The notes: generated by a model from the letters alone, not told the origin. A stretch of DNA of 58,193 nt from Caulobacter sp. (GCA_030652755.1 JAUSPV010000094.1:1-58193), one strand, 5' to 3'. Positions 27,965 through 36,909 are shown, numbered from the stretch's first letter. Made by a program: numbers and translations.

Positions 27965-29002
27965 ATGACCCCGTATGACTCCAGCGCCGCGCCGACGCCA
28001 GCCGCCAGACACCCTCTGGTCGACGGCTTCGGACGCACGGTGACCTACCTGAGGGTGTCGGTGACCGATCGTTGCGACCTGCGCTGCGTCTACTGCATGG
28101 CCGAGCACATGACCTTCCTGCCCAAGGCGGAGGTGCTGACGCTCGAGGAACTGGACCGGGTGTCCAGCGCCTTCATCGGCCTGGGCGTGCGAAAGCTGCG
28201 GTTGACCGGCGGCGAGCCCCTGGTCCGCAAGGGCTTCATGGATCTGGTCGAGGGCCTGTCGCGGCACCTGCGGTCGGGCGCGCTGGACGAGCTGACCCTG
28301 ACCACCAACGGCACGCAGCTGGCGCGGTTCGCCGGTGATCTGGCCCGCCATGGCGTGAAGCGGATCAACGTCTCGCTCGACACCCTCAAGCCGGACCTGT
28401 TCCGCACCCTGACGCGGGGCGGCGACGTGGCGGCGGTGATCGCCGGCATCGACGCGGCCCAGGCGGCCGGCATCGCGGTGAAGATCAACGCCGTGGCGCT
28501 GAAACACGACAACGCCGACGAGATCCCGTCGCTGATCCAGTGGGCCCACGCGCGCGGCCTGGACATGACCCTGATCGAGACCATGCCGCTGGGCGAGGTC
28601 GAGGCCGACCGCACCGACCAGTTCCTGTCGCTGGAGCAGGTGCGGCGCGAACTGGCCAGCTACTGGACCCTGACCGGCCTGCCGCTGAACACCGGCGGTC
28701 CGGCGCGCTACGTGCGGGTCGAGGAGACCGGCGGGCGGCTGGGCTTCATCACCCCGCTCAGCCACAATTTCTGCGAGGCCTGCAACCGCGTGCGGCTGAC
28801 CTGCACCGGCACCCTGCACACCTGCCTGGGCCGCGAGGACGCCAGCGACCTGCGGGCGGTGCTGCGGGCCGGGGCCGACGACGCCGCGCTGGTGGACGCC
28901 ATCCGGCTGGCCGTCGACGCCAAGCCGCAGGGCCACGACTTCCAGATCGCCCGGGGCGAGGCGCCGGCCACCCGCCGCCACATGTCCACGACGGGCGGCT
29001 GA
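27965..29002 (+). CDS. moaA: GTP 3',8-cyclase MoaA
   Basis: A 345-residue radical-SAM enzyme that begins molybdopterin synthesis by cyclising GTP. The N-terminal cluster ligands are Cys37, Cys41 and Cys44 (CDLRCVYC). The C-terminal cluster is [11 protein letters not shown] plus the later Cys in LHTCLG. The protein ends in the functional Gly-Gly tail. The start at 27965 is selected because the upstream frame overlaps mocA's 5' end. It leads the moaA-D-E-B-C operon, with moaD starting 1 nt after its stop. Confidence 0.96.
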   Translation: MTPYDSSAAPTPAARHPLVDGFGRTVTYLRVSVTDRCDLRCVYCMAEHMTFLPKAEVLTLEELDRVSSAFIGLGVRKLRLTGGEPLVRKGFMDLVEGLSRHLRSGALDELTLTTNGTQLARFAGDLARHGVKRINVSLDTLKPDLFRTLTRGGDVAAVIAGIDAAQAAGIAVKINAVALKHDNADEIPSLIQWAHARGLDMTLIETMPLGEVEADRTDQFLSLEQVRRELASYWTLTGLPLNTGGPARYVRVEETGGRLGFITPLSHNFCEACNRVRLTCTGTLHTCLGREDASDLRAVLRAGADDAALVDAIRLAVDAKPQGHDFQIARGEAPATRRHMSTTGG

Positions 29003-29003
29003 G

Positions 29004-29240
29004 ATGGCGCGGGTGCTGCTGTTTGGACGCCTCGCCGACATCGCGGGCTGGCGTGAGCGGGTGGTGGACGGCGCGAGCCTCGCCGATATCCGCACGGCGC
29101 TGTCCGCCGACCCCGACCTCGCTGAAGCCCTGTCGGGCAAGGGCGTGCAGGTGGCCGTGGACAAGGCCATCGTGCGCGGCGAGGCGGCGCTGACCGCGAC
29201 GTCCGAAGTCGCCTTCATGCCGCCGATGAGCGGCGGATGA
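29004..29240 (+). CDS. moaD: Molybdopterin synthase sulfur carrier subunit MoaD
   Basis: A 78-residue ubiquitin-like protein ending in the required Gly-Gly (PPMSGG), which is thiocarboxylated and delivers sulfur to MoaE. VLLFGRLADIAG is the usual first strand. It overlaps moaE by 4 nt (ATGA). Confidence 0.93.
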   Translation: MARVLLFGRLADIAGWRERVVDGASLADIRTALSADPDLAEALSGKGVQVAVDKAIVRGEAALTATSEVAFMPPMSGG

Positions 29241-29686
29241 GCGTCACCCTGCAGACCGAACCCTTCGAGCCCGGCGCCCTGCTGACCGCCTTCAGCGCCG
29301 GACGCGCCGAGACCGGCGCCGTGGCCAGCTTCACGGGCCTGGCCCGCGCCGAGCAGGGCGGGACCGACATCCTGGAGCTGGAGGCCTACCCCGGCCTGAC
29401 CGACGCCGAGATCGCGCGCATCGCCCTGGAGGCGGCCGGGCGGTTCGGCCTGCAGGACTGGCTTATCGTCCATCGCATCGGCCGCATCGCGCCGGGCGAG
29501 GCCATCGTTTTCGTGGCCACGGCCTCGGCCCACCGCCGTGAGGCCTTCGAGGCCTGCGACTTCCTGATGGACTACCTCAAGAGCCGGGCGCCGTTCTGGA
29601 AGAAGTCGCATGGCCCGGACGGCGCCCGCTGGATCGAGCCGACCGACCGCGATAGGACCGACGTCGAACGCTGGGAGAGACCATGA
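29237..29686 (+). CDS. moaE: Molybdopterin synthase catalytic subunit MoaE
   Basis: A 149-residue subunit that converts cyclic pyranopterin monophosphate to molybdopterin with MoaD. The family segments are GAVASFTGLAR, LELEAYPG, VHRIGRIAPGEAIVFVA, and YLKSRAPFWKK with the active-site lysines. It overlaps both moaD and moaB by 4 nt. Confidence 0.95.
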   Translation: MSVTLQTEPFEPGALLTAFSAGRAETGAVASFTGLARAEQGGTDILELEAYPGLTDAEIARIALEAAGRFGLQDWLIVHRIGRIAPGEAIVFVATASAHRREAFEACDFLMDYLKSRAPFWKKSHGPDGARWIEPTDRDRTDVERWERP

Positions 29687-30228
29687 CCATCACCATCGGC
29701 GGCAAGATCGACGAGACCCTGGCGGTGAAGGCCGTCCGGGTGGCCGTGCTGACCGTGTCGGATACCCGCGACGAGGAAAGCGACACCTCCGGCCATCTGC
29801 TGGCCGAACGGGTGACCTCGGCGGGCCACGAGCTGGCCGACAAGCGGCTGGTCCCCGACGAGGTCGACGCCATCCGCGCCCAGATCAACGCCTGGGTCGC
29901 CTCCGGCGCCGTCGACGCCATCGTCACCACCGGCGGCACCGGCCTGACCGGTCGTGATGTTACCCCCGAGGCGGTGCGGCCGCTGCTCGACAAGGAGATC
30001 GACGGCTTCTCGGTGATCTTCCATCTGGTCAGCTACCAGAGCGTGGGCCTCTCGACGCTGCAGTCGCGGGCCCTGGCGGGCATCATCAAGGGCGTGTTCG
30101 TCTTCTGCCTGCCGGGCAGCAACGGCGCGGTGAAGGACGGCTGGGACAAGGTCATCGCCGCCCAGCTCGACAGCCGTCACCGGCCCTGCAACATGGTCGA
30201 GCTGATGCCCAGGCTTCTCGAAACGTGA
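29683..30228 (+). CDS. moaB: Molybdenum cofactor biosynthesis protein B
   Basis: A 181-residue MoaB/MogA-fold protein, which adenylylates molybdopterin or supports that step before molybdate insertion. [34 protein letters not shown] and [15 protein letters not shown] are the diagnostic segments. No moeA is in the window. It overlaps moaC by 4 nt. Confidence 0.93.
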   Translation: MTITIGGKIDETLAVKAVRVAVLTVSDTRDEESDTSGHLLAERVTSAGHELADKRLVPDEVDAIRAQINAWVASGAVDAIVTTGGTGLTGRDVTPEAVRPLLDKEIDGFSVIFHLVSYQSVGLSTLQSRALAGIIKGVFVFCLPGSNGAVKDGWDKVIAAQLDSRHRPCNMVELMPRLLET

Positions 30229-30698
30229 GCCGCCTCACCCACATCGACGCCGAGGGTCGGGCGCGGATGGTCGACGTCTCGGGCAAGGCGGACACGGTCC
30301 GCGAGGCCGTGGCCACGGGTCTGGTGCGCATGGACGCGGCGACCCGCGACCTGGCGTTGTCCGGCGACGCGAAGAAGGGCGACGTCCGCGCCACGGCGGA
30401 GATCGCCGGGGTGATGGCGGCGAAGAAGACCAGTGATCTGATCCCCCTCTGCCACCCGCTGGCCCTGTCGAAGGTCGAGGTGGCCGTCGATCCGCACGCC
30501 GAGGGTCTGGCCGTCACCGCGCGGGTCAGGACCACCGGCCCCACGGGCGTGGAGATGGAAGCCCTGACGGCGGTCTCGGTCGCCTGTCTGACGGTCTACG
30601 ACATGCTCAAGGCGGCCGACAAAGCCATGGTCATCGACGCGGTGCGGCTGGAGACCAAGACCGGCGGCAAGTCCGGCGACTGGACGCGGCCCGCCTAG
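30225..30698 (+). CDS. moaC: Cyclic pyranopterin monophosphate synthase MoaC
   Basis: A 157-residue enzyme that turns the MoaA product into cyclic pyranopterin monophosphate. [15 protein letters not shown] and the lysines of [10 protein letters not shown] match the active site. The start is GTG at 30225, inside the moaB stop (GTGA). Its stop overlaps the stop of the convergent gene at 30695 by 4 nt. Confidence 0.96.
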   Translation: MSRLTHIDAEGRARMVDVSGKADTVREAVATGLVRMDAATRDLALSGDAKKGDVRATAEIAGVMAAKKTSDLIPLCHPLALSKVEVAVDPHAEGLAVTARVRTTGPTGVEMEALTAVSVACLTVYDMLKAADKAMVIDAVRLETKTGGKSGDWTRPA

Positions 30699-31003
30699 TC
30701 TTTGCTGGCGGCCTGGCGCGCCACGGCCAGGCCGACCAGCGCGACCGCCGCCGCGACCAGGGCGGCGGTGGCCGCGGGATGCTCGCGCGCTTCCTTGCCG
30801 GCGGCCTTGGCCAGCGCCTTGCCCTTGGTCTTGGCCTCGCCGGCCAGTTTCACCGCGGCGTCGGCCAGGTTGGCGGTGGTCTGGGACAGCTCGTCAGCGA
30901 CATCGTCGCCCAGATGCTTGGACAGTTTCTTGAGACTGTGCACCACGTCGTCCAGGACGTCGTCGATCTCGTGCTTAAGCTCTTTGGCTACAGACTTGGT
31001 CAT
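30695..31003 (-). CDS. YqjD/DUF883-like membrane-anchored small protein
   Basis: A 102-residue protein: a long amphipathic helix (about 1-75, [20 protein letters not shown] and then Ala/Lys-rich heptads), then EHPAATAAL and a C-terminal transmembrane helix. This is the plan of the ElaB/YqjD/DUF883 family, inner-membrane proteins that can bind ribosomes or appear under stress. A strong ribosome site (GGAGAGGA) fixes the start at 31003. It precedes the next two genes only in position; they end 62 bp away on the same strand. Confidence 0.7.
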   Translation of the reverse strand: MTKSVAKELKHEIDDVLDDVVHSLKKLSKHLGDDVADELSQTTANLADAAVKLAGEAKTKGKALAKAAGKEAREHPAATAALVAAAVALVGLAVARQAASKD

Positions 31004-31065
31004 GAGTCCTCTCCGTTGCTGGCGTTGATTGGGCGCTCGCCTGGAGGTGGCCGCATTGACCCTGA

Positions 31066-32667
31066 TCAACCCTCGCCGGCCAGCATCCCCTGCAGCCGGG
31101 CGATGATCGCCTCGCGCGCCGCGTCGTCCGGCGCCGCCTCGAGCGTGCGGTTCAGCGCGATCAGCAGGGCGGCTCGGTCGTTGTGCCAGTCGAGCTTCGC
31201 CGCCCGACCCGGCGCGATGCGATGGGCCCCGCCCTCGACGACCCGCGCGCCCTCGGGAGCCAGGCTGTAGACATCGTCGATCTGCGGCGCCTTCACCTGG
31301 GCGGGCGCGAAACCCGCCGTCTCCAGCCGGACGCGCAGGCCCTCGACCGCTTCGGGCTCGCCGTGCGCCAGGAAGACCGATCCCGTCACCGGCCGTCGGT
31401 CGGAGGCCCAGGCCACCAGGCCTTTGGCATCGGCGTGGCCGGAGTAGACGTCCAGCATCCGTACGCGGGCCTTCACCCGGATCTCCTCGCCCTGGATCGT
31501 CACCCGGTCGGCGCCCTCGTGCAGCAGCCGGCCGAGCGTGCCGACAGCCTGGTAGCCGGTGAGCAGGACGGTCGCCTCCCGGCGCCAGAGCAGCCGCTTG
31601 AGGTGGCGGCGGATGCGTCCGGCGTCGCACATGCCGCTGGCGGCCATGATCACGTGCCAGCCGTCGAGCCGCTCCAGCGTGTCGCTGTCCCAGGGCTTGG
31701 GGAGGAAGCGCAGGCGGCCGGAGGGCCGCACGGTGTCGAAGGGGTTGCGGCCCAGATCCGGATTCCAGCCTCGGCTGAGGAAGACCTCGGTCGCCTCGAT
31801 GGCCAGCGGGGAATCCAGGAAGATGTCGCCGGACGGCGCCTCGCCGCTGTCCATGACCGCCATCAGGTCGGTGAGCAGCTCCTGGGTCCGCTCGACGGCG
31901 AAGGCCGGCAGCAGCAGGGGTCCGCCCGCCTCATGGGCGGCCCTGAGCTCCTCGGCCAGCGCCTTGCGGCGCTGGACCGGGTCGATCCTGTCGCGTTCGC
32001 GGTCGCCGTAGGTGGATTCGAGGATCAGGTGATCGACGCCCGACGGCGCCGCCGGCTCAGGCGTGAAATCGCTGCCGCCGGGCCCCAGGTCGCCGGAGAA
32101 CAGCAGCCGCTGCGGCTGCTCGCCGCCCGTCAGGTCGACGGTGATCGAGGCGGCGCCCAGGATGTGGCCGGCCGGGGTCCACAGGGCTGTGATGTCCGGC
32201 GTGATGGTCTCGGGCACGTCGAACTTCACCTTCCGGAACTGGGCCATCACGACCTCGGCGTCCTTCTCGGTGTAGATCGGCTCGACCGGGCGGCGACCGC
32301 GCTTCTCGTTGCGCCGGTTCAGATGGCGGACCTCCGCCTCCTGGATGCCGCCGGCGTCGGCCAGCATCACCGCGCAGAGGTCCCGGGTCGCGGCCGTGGC
32401 GTAGATCGGCCCGGTGAAGCCGGCCTTCATCAGCTTGGGCAGCAATCCGGAGTGGTCGATGTGGGCATGGGTCAGCAGCACCGCATCGATATCGGCCGCG
32501 TCGAACGGGAAGGCCTCGTAGTTGAGCGCCTTGAGGGTCTTGGACCCCTGGAACATGCCGCAGTCGACCAGCACGCGGGAGTCGCCGGCGCGCAACTCCG
32601 CGCAGAAGCCGGTCACGCAGCCGGCGGCGCCGTGAAAGGCGAGGGACGGCCCGCCGTCGCCGCTCAC
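31066..32667 (-). CDS. MBL-fold RNA-processing-type exonuclease/phosphohydrolase
   Basis: A 533-residue metallo-beta-lactamase-fold protein of the beta-CASP/RMMBL (YsH1/CPSF-like) group. The metal motif is LLTHAHIDHSGLLPK; further ligands lie in TPAGHILGAAS and LFSGDLGPGG. The beta-CASP domain (LLLPAFAVERTQELL, IFLDSPLAIEATEVF, VIMAASGMCDAGRI) and the RMMBL-type VYSGHADAKGLVAW and VFLAHGEPEAVEGLR complete it. Bacterial members are RNases or act on RNA-related substrates. The start is GTG at 32667, overlapping the upstream gene by 4 nt (GTGA). A C-terminal extension of about 70 residues follows the RMMBL part. Confidence 0.85.
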   Translation of the reverse strand: MSGDGGPSLAFHGAAGCVTGFCAELRAGDSRVLVDCGMFQGSKTLKALNYEAFPFDAADIDAVLLTHAHIDHSGLLPKLMKAGFTGPIYATAATRDLCAVMLADAGGIQEAEVRHLNRRNEKRGRRPVEPIYTEKDAEVVMAQFRKVKFDVPETITPDITALWTPAGHILGAASITVDLTGGEQPQRLLFSGDLGPGGSDFTPEPAAPSGVDHLILESTYGDRERDRIDPVQRRKALAEELRAAHEAGGPLLLPAFAVERTQELLTDLMAVMDSGEAPSGDIFLDSPLAIEATEVFLSRGWNPDLGRNPFDTVRPSGRLRFLPKPWDSDTLERLDGWHVIMAASGMCDAGRIRRHLKRLLWRREATVLLTGYQAVGTLGRLLHEGADRVTIQGEEIRVKARVRMLDVYSGHADAKGLVAWASDRRPVTGSVFLAHGEPEAVEGLRVRLETAGFAPAQVKAPQIDDVYSLAPEGARVVEGGAHRIAPGRAAKLDWHNDRAALLIALNRTLEAAPDDAAREAIIARLQGMLAGEG

Positions 32668-33113
32668 CCGGCGGCCCGCAGCCGGGCGGCCCGCAGGTGC
32701 TCCTGGACCTCCGCCACCGGCTCGTCGAGCCGGTCGTGAGGGTCGCTGACCGTCACCTTCTTCGCGAGCGCCGACGGCAGCGCCTTGCGCAGCACGCCAA
32801 GCGCCCGGGGCGGGGCGATGATCGCCAGATGGTCGAACTTGTGATCTCGCACCACCTGCTCCAGATGTTCGGCGAGGTCGGTCAGGAACTGGCGCTCGCC
32901 CTTGTCGCGCGGCGGTTCGTGGCTGGCGTGGGTTGATCCCCCGGCGCGGGCGTGAACCGTCACGCGCTGCGTCCCCGCCGGCTGCTCGAACGGCGCAACG
33001 CCCTTCAGCCACGCGACCTGTTCATGAAGCGGCCCGGCGAGCCGCGCTTCCTCGAAAAGCCGCACCCGGCGGCCGTCGGCCAGGACGACAAGCGTCCGTC
33101 CATCCTCGATCAT
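32664..33113 (-). CDS. Host attachment protein family (PF10116-like)
   Basis: A 149-residue protein. TLVVLADGRRVRLFEEA, a variable middle (RDKGERQFLTDLAEHLEQVV) and HLAIIAPPRALGVLRKALP are the conserved pattern of the family named for attachment to host cells in Agrobacterium. The fold resembles release-factor/Pelota-like eRF1 domain proteins (the baeRF superfamily), which suggests a ribosome or RNA role rather than adhesion. It is translationally coupled to the MBL-fold ribonuclease-like gene. The start at 33113 has GGGAG upstream. Confidence 0.75.
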   Translation of the reverse strand: MIEDGRTLVVLADGRRVRLFEEARLAGPLHEQVAWLKGVAPFEQPAGTQRVTVHARAGGSTHASHEPPRDKGERQFLTDLAEHLEQVVRDHKFDHLAIIAPPRALGVLRKALPSALAKKVTVSDPHDRLDEPVAEVQEHLRAARLRAAG

Positions 33114-33147
33114 TGTCTGTCTCCCGTCGCCGCGATGGCGGTGAGGC

Positions 33148-34149
33148 TCAGTCTGCCTCCATCGTTGTCCGTCGATACTGATCGAGATCAAGAAATGGCG
33201 ACGCGCTCGTCGCCGTCGAGCGCAACGCGATGATTTCGCCGAGGGTCGCCACCGCCACCTCCCACGGCGCCTTGCCGCCGAGGTCGAGGCCGATGGGGGA
33301 TCGCAGGCGGGCCAGGTCACGGTCTGTCAGGCCGGCCGCCTTCAGCCGCTCCAGCCGCTCGGGCAGCCGTCGCCGCGCGCCGAGCAGGCCGACATAGGGG
33401 GCCGGGGAGGGCAGGGCGGCCATCAGGGCGGCGTGGTCCAGCGCGATATCGTGGCCGCAGATCGCCACGGCGCTCCAGTGGTCCAGACCGATGGCGGCCA
33501 GGGCCTCGCCCGGGTCATCGCGGCGATAGGCGACCCCGGCCAGCGGCGGCGGGGCCGAGGGTCCGCGCGGGCGGATCAGGGTCGTCTCCAGGCCGGCCTG
33601 GGCGCCCAGCGCGGCGATGGCCAGGGCGGTCGGGTCGCCGCCCAGCACCGCCAGCGTCCAGACCGGCGCCTGCCGCACAACCAGCGACTCCGGCCAGGCC
33701 GCGGCGTCCGAGTCGCCGCAGACTCTGCGCCGCCCGTCGCTGATCCAGACCGAGGGCCTTCGGGCGTCCATCCGCTTGAAGAGTTCGACCGTCGCCGGGT
33801 CGCCGGGCGCCAGGCGCTCGACGAGGATCTCGATCCGCGCGCCGCAGAGCAGGCGGATGTCAGGCCACGGGCTGCCGGCGCCATAGACCAGCCGCCGGGG
33901 CTCGCCATCGGCCAGGCAGGCCGCCGCATGGCCCGCGACGTCCCCCTCGACACAGCCCCCCGACAGGAAGCCGGAGACGACTCCCTCGCCGAACACCATC
34001 TGCGTCCCGACGGGCCGGGGCCCGCCGCCGTCCAGCGCCGCGATGGTCGCCAGCGCCGCCGGACGACCGGCCTCCAGCAGCCCGCGCAAGGCTGGGCGCT
34101 GGTCGTCGCAAAGGCCGTAGTCCGGCCAGTCGGGAAGGCTCTCGAGCAT
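33148..34149 (-). CDS. xdhC: XdhC-family molybdenum cofactor insertion chaperone
   Basis: A 333-residue XdhC/CoxI-type protein that binds molybdopterin, assists its sulfuration and inserts it into xanthine-oxidase-family enzymes. RPVGTQMVFGEGVVSGFLSGGCVEGDV is the N-terminal signature (read in parts: RPVGTQMVF, SGFLSGGCVEGDV). The C-terminal Rossmann half shows PYVGLLGARRRLPERLERL and LRSPIGLDLGGKAP. It is the third element, with mocA and moaA-C, of the machinery serving IorAB. It diverges from 34251. Confidence 0.88.
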   Translation of the reverse strand: MLESLPDWPDYGLCDDQRPALRGLLEAGRPAALATIAALDGGGPRPVGTQMVFGEGVVSGFLSGGCVEGDVAGHAAACLADGEPRRLVYGAGSPWPDIRLLCGARIEILVERLAPGDPATVELFKRMDARRPSVWISDGRRRVCGDSDAAAWPESLVVRQAPVWTLAVLGGDPTALAIAALGAQAGLETTLIRPRGPSAPPPLAGVAYRRDDPGEALAAIGLDHWSAVAICGHDIALDHAALMAALPSPAPYVGLLGARRRLPERLERLKAAGLTDRDLARLRSPIGLDLGGKAPWEVAVATLGEIIALRSTATSASPFLDLDQYRRTTMEAD

Positions 34150-34250
34150 GGGCGCAGATTAACCCCTGTGAAACGGTCTCGATACCGCTTCCTTAAGCAT
34201 CTGGGGCGCATGGTTATCCTCGACTTCACCACGAAGCCCGGGATCCTTCG

Positions 34251-35294
34251 ATGGGCCGCGCCGCCTTTCTTGTTTCGCCACCGGCCCCTCGCGGGGGGCC
34301 GCGCCTGCGCGCCCAGGGCTGCCGCCTGTGGGACGCGGACGGGGTCGAGCGGCTGGACTTCGACATGACCGGCGCCGCCGCGCTGCTGGGCCACGCCCAT
34401 CCCTTCGTCGAGGCGGCCGTGGCCGACAATCGCGCCACCCTGCATGACGCCCAGGCCGCCCTGTCGGCCATGCTGCCCCGGGCGCCGCGCGTGCGGTTCA
34501 CCGCCGACGAGGCCCAGGCGCTGCCCGCCGCCATCGACGCCGCCCGCCGGGTCACCGGACGCCGCCGGGCGGCCGTCTGGGATCGGACCGCCGGCCTGTT
34601 CGGCGGCGCCGGCGATGTCGCCGCCATCGTGCTTGACCCGCTGGGCACGCCGCCGGCCGACCTCGTCGCCGCCCGTCGCGACGCCGACGCCTGCGGCGCG
34701 GTGCTCATCTTCGACGAGGGTTTGTCCGGCTTCCGCGTGCATGAGCGCGGAGTCCAGGGCCTGTCGGGCGTCGCCCCCGACCTGGCCGTGTTCGGGGCCC
34801 AGATCGCCAATGGCCGCCCGCTCGGCGCCGTGGCCGGGCGCCCGGACCTGATCGCCGCCCTTGATGAGGACGACCTGCCGGCGCCCCGCCTTGACGCCAT
34901 CGCCGCCGCGACCGCGACCCTGACCCTGCTGGCCAGGGCGCCCGTCGCGCCGCACATCGGCGTGCTCGGCGCCGAGCTGCAGGCCGAGGTCGCGCGGCTG
35001 GCCGACGCCTGCACCGCCGCGCGGAGCTTCGCCCTCGCGGGTGATCCGTCGCTGCCGACGCCCCTGTTCGGCGCGCCCTGGCTGGAAGGCCTGTGGCTGG
35101 GGCAGATGGCCGCCCGCGGCATCAACGTCGTGGGCGCGCACGCCCTCAGCGCCGCGCATGGCGAGCCCGAGCTCGCCTGCCTGATCGCGGCCTACGCCCG
35201 TATCCTGCCGATGATGGTCGATGAGGTCCGCCCGCGCACGTCCGCGGGTCGGGGTCTCTTCCTGCTCTCGGCCCGTCCAGAAGGACTCGCATGA
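34251..35294 (+). CDS. Class III aminotransferase homologue lacking the PLP lysine
   Basis: A 347-residue protein related to glutamate-1-semialdehyde aminomutase/class III aminotransferases (usually about 430). The opening CRLWDADGVERLDFD, the LIFDEGLSGFR segment with Asp155 (binds the PLP ring nitrogen) and PDLAVFGAQIANGRPLGAVAGR (read as FGAQIANGRPLGAVAG) align to the family. In the last, the Schiff-base lysine (normally G-K-x-x-x-N-G) is Ala183-Gln184, and the phosphate-binding and Tyr-containing region between residues 85 and 125 is shortened. It therefore cannot be a normal PLP enzyme. The frame is intact and it overlaps the next gene by 4 nt, so it is not a decayed pseudogene. Confidence 0.72.
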   Translation: MGRAAFLVSPPAPRGGPRLRAQGCRLWDADGVERLDFDMTGAAALLGHAHPFVEAAVADNRATLHDAQAALSAMLPRAPRVRFTADEAQALPAAIDAARRVTGRRRAAVWDRTAGLFGGAGDVAAIVLDPLGTPPADLVAARRDADACGAVLIFDEGLSGFRVHERGVQGLSGVAPDLAVFGAQIANGRPLGAVAGRPDLIAALDEDDLPAPRLDAIAAATATLTLLARAPVAPHIGVLGAELQAEVARLADACTAARSFALAGDPSLPTPLFGAPWLEGLWLGQMAARGINVVGAHALSAAHGEPELACLIAAYARILPMMVDEVRPRTSAGRGLFLLSARPEGLA

Positions 35295-36166
35295 CACCGC
35301 TACTGTCCAAGCTCGGTCTGGGGTCGTCCCAGTTCGTGCCCGGGGGCTCGACGCCGCCGCGTGGCCGCACGCCCGAAGCCGAGGCGCGGGACATCCTGTC
35401 CATCGCCGGCCGCAGCGGCCTGGGGGTGTTCGACGCCTCGGGCTCCTGGGGCCGGGCCGAGACCCTGCTCGGCGACCTGATGCCGCGTCCGGTGCCGTTC
35501 CGGGTCGTGATCGGCTCGGTGCGTCCCGACCGTGGCCCCGACTTCGTCGAGGGCGAGGCCCGCGCCAGCCTGGCGCGTCTGGCCATCGAGCGCGCCGACG
35601 CCATCGTCGTGCCGATGGTCTCCGACCTGTTCGGGCCGCAGGGCGAGGCCATGTGGACCCGCCTGCGCCAGATGAAGGACGCCGGGCTGTTCAAGCGCAT
35701 CGGCGTCGCCGTTCACGCGTCCGACGATCCGGTCGGGGTCGCCCGCCGCTTCCGGCCGGACCTGATCCAGGCGCCCGGCTCGCTGCTTGACCAGCGGATG
35801 CTGGCCGACGGCACCCTGGAGCGGATCGCCGGCATGGGTATCGAGGTGCAGCTGCGCTCGATCTTCCTCAACGGTCTGCTGTTCCTGCCCATCGACCGCA
35901 TCCCGGGCCAGCTGAAGAGCGCCACGCGGGGGCTGTCGAAGGTGCGCCGGATGATCGCCGAGGGCCGCAGCGATCCGCTGCAGGCCGCCCTGGGCTTCGC
36001 GCTGTCGCGTCCGGAGGCCAGCACGGTGCTGGTCAACGTCCATTCCGCCGCCGAGCTGTCCGCGGTCATCGCCGCCGCCTCCAGCCCGCCCCCCGATCTC
36101 GACTGGAACGAGATGGCCCTCGACGACGAGGTCGTTCTCGATCCCCGCAGGTGGGCCGCCGCCTAG
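35291..36166 (+). CDS. Aldo/keto reductase homologue lacking the catalytic tetrad
   Basis: A 291-residue TIM-barrel protein of the aldo/keto reductase type found with nonulosonate genes (LGLGSSQFVPGG start, barrel strands through to STVLVNVHSAAEL). The catalytic Asp48 is kept in VFDASGSWGRAETLLG, but the catalytic Tyr is Trp53, the Lys strand reads FRVVIGSVRP with no Lys, and the His strand ends DAIVVP with Pro108 in place of His. The cofactor tail (LGFALSRPEASTVLVNVHSAAEL) is partly kept. It overlaps the previous gene by 4 nt and precedes the SpsF-type gene by 38 bp. Confidence 0.75.
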   Translation: MTPLLSKLGLGSSQFVPGGSTPPRGRTPEAEARDILSIAGRSGLGVFDASGSWGRAETLLGDLMPRPVPFRVVIGSVRPDRGPDFVEGEARASLARLAIERADAIVVPMVSDLFGPQGEAMWTRLRQMKDAGLFKRIGVAVHASDDPVGVARRFRPDLIQAPGSLLDQRMLADGTLERIAGMGIEVQLRSIFLNGLLFLPIDRIPGQLKSATRGLSKVRRMIAEGRSDPLQAALGFALSRPEASTVLVNVHSAAELSAVIAAASSPPPDLDWNEMALDDEVVLDPRRWAAA

Positions 36167-36204
36167 AAAGCGCGGTCCGGCATACGCTCAGAAGGAGCAG
36201 CGCC

Positions 36205-36909
36205 ATGATCCTCACCATCGTCCAGGCCCGGATGGGCTCCAAGCGGCTGCCCGGCAAGGCGCTCGCCTCGCTGCACGGCCAGCCGCTGATCTGGCGACAG
36301 CTCGAGCGCCTTCGCGCCGGTCGCTGCCCGACGAAGGTGGTCGTGGCCACCAGCCGCGAAGCCGCCGACGACGCCCTGGCCGCCTGGCTGGTGTCCAAGG
36401 GCCAGACCGTGTTCCGCGGCGCCCCGACCGATCTGCTGGACCGCTTCTCGCGCTGCGCCGCCTCGGCCGGGCCGGTCAGCCATGTGGTGCGGATCAAGGG
36501 CGACCAGCCGTTCGTCGATGCGAAGATCGTCGACGAGGCCATCCGCCTGTCGCTGGCCAGCGGCGCCGACTATGTCTCCAACCGCGAACCTGCCAGCTAC
36601 CCGATGGGGCTGGAGGTCGAGGTGATCACGGCGAAGGCCTTGCGCGAGGCGGCCGCCGATCCGCGCGAAAACCTCGCCCGCATCTCGCCGACCGCCGCCA
36701 TCCGCGCCCAGCCCGAGCGTTTCAGCCAGGCCGCCTTCCGCTGCCCGCAGGACCATTCGCGCCTCGACTGGCGGGTGAAGACCGCCGCCGACCTCGGCTT
36801 CGCCCGCTCGGTCTATGCGGCGCTCTATCCGTCGGACCCGCATTTCGGGATGGCGGACGTGCTTGATCTCGTCGGCGGCGGCGTCGACCTGGGCCGCTAC
36901 GCGGCTTAG
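36205..36909 (+). CDS. SpsF-type sugar cytidylyltransferase
   Basis: A 234-residue nucleotidyltransferase of the SpsF/acylneuraminate cytidylyltransferase group, which activates an acidic sugar with CTP. The loop IVQARMGSKRLPGKALA is intact; the metal-binding VRIKGDQPFVDAKIVDEAI and the DWRVKTAADL segment are as in the family. A strong ribosome site (GAAGGAG) fixes the start at 36205. It completes a three-gene unit usually associated with pseudaminic/legionaminic-type sugar synthesis or flagellin glycosylation; no NeuB/PseI partner is in the window. Confidence 0.82.
   Translation: MILTIVQARMGSKRLPGKALASLHGQPLIWRQLERLRAGRCPTKVVVATSREAADDALAAWLVSKGQTVFRGAPTDLLDRFSRCAASAGPVSHVVRIKGDQPFVDAKIVDEAIRLSLASGADYVSNREPASYPMGLEVEVITAKALREAAADPRENLARISPTAAIRAQPERFSQAAFRCPQDHSRLDWRVKTAADLGFARSVYAALYPSDPHFGMADVLDLVGGGVDLGRYAA

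Noticed and set aside
34251-36166. Calling the aminotransferase-like and reductase-like genes pseudogenes
   Set aside because: Both frames are intact, overlap by 4 nt, have ribosome sites, and keep the fold-forming segments. Only catalytic residues are lost.
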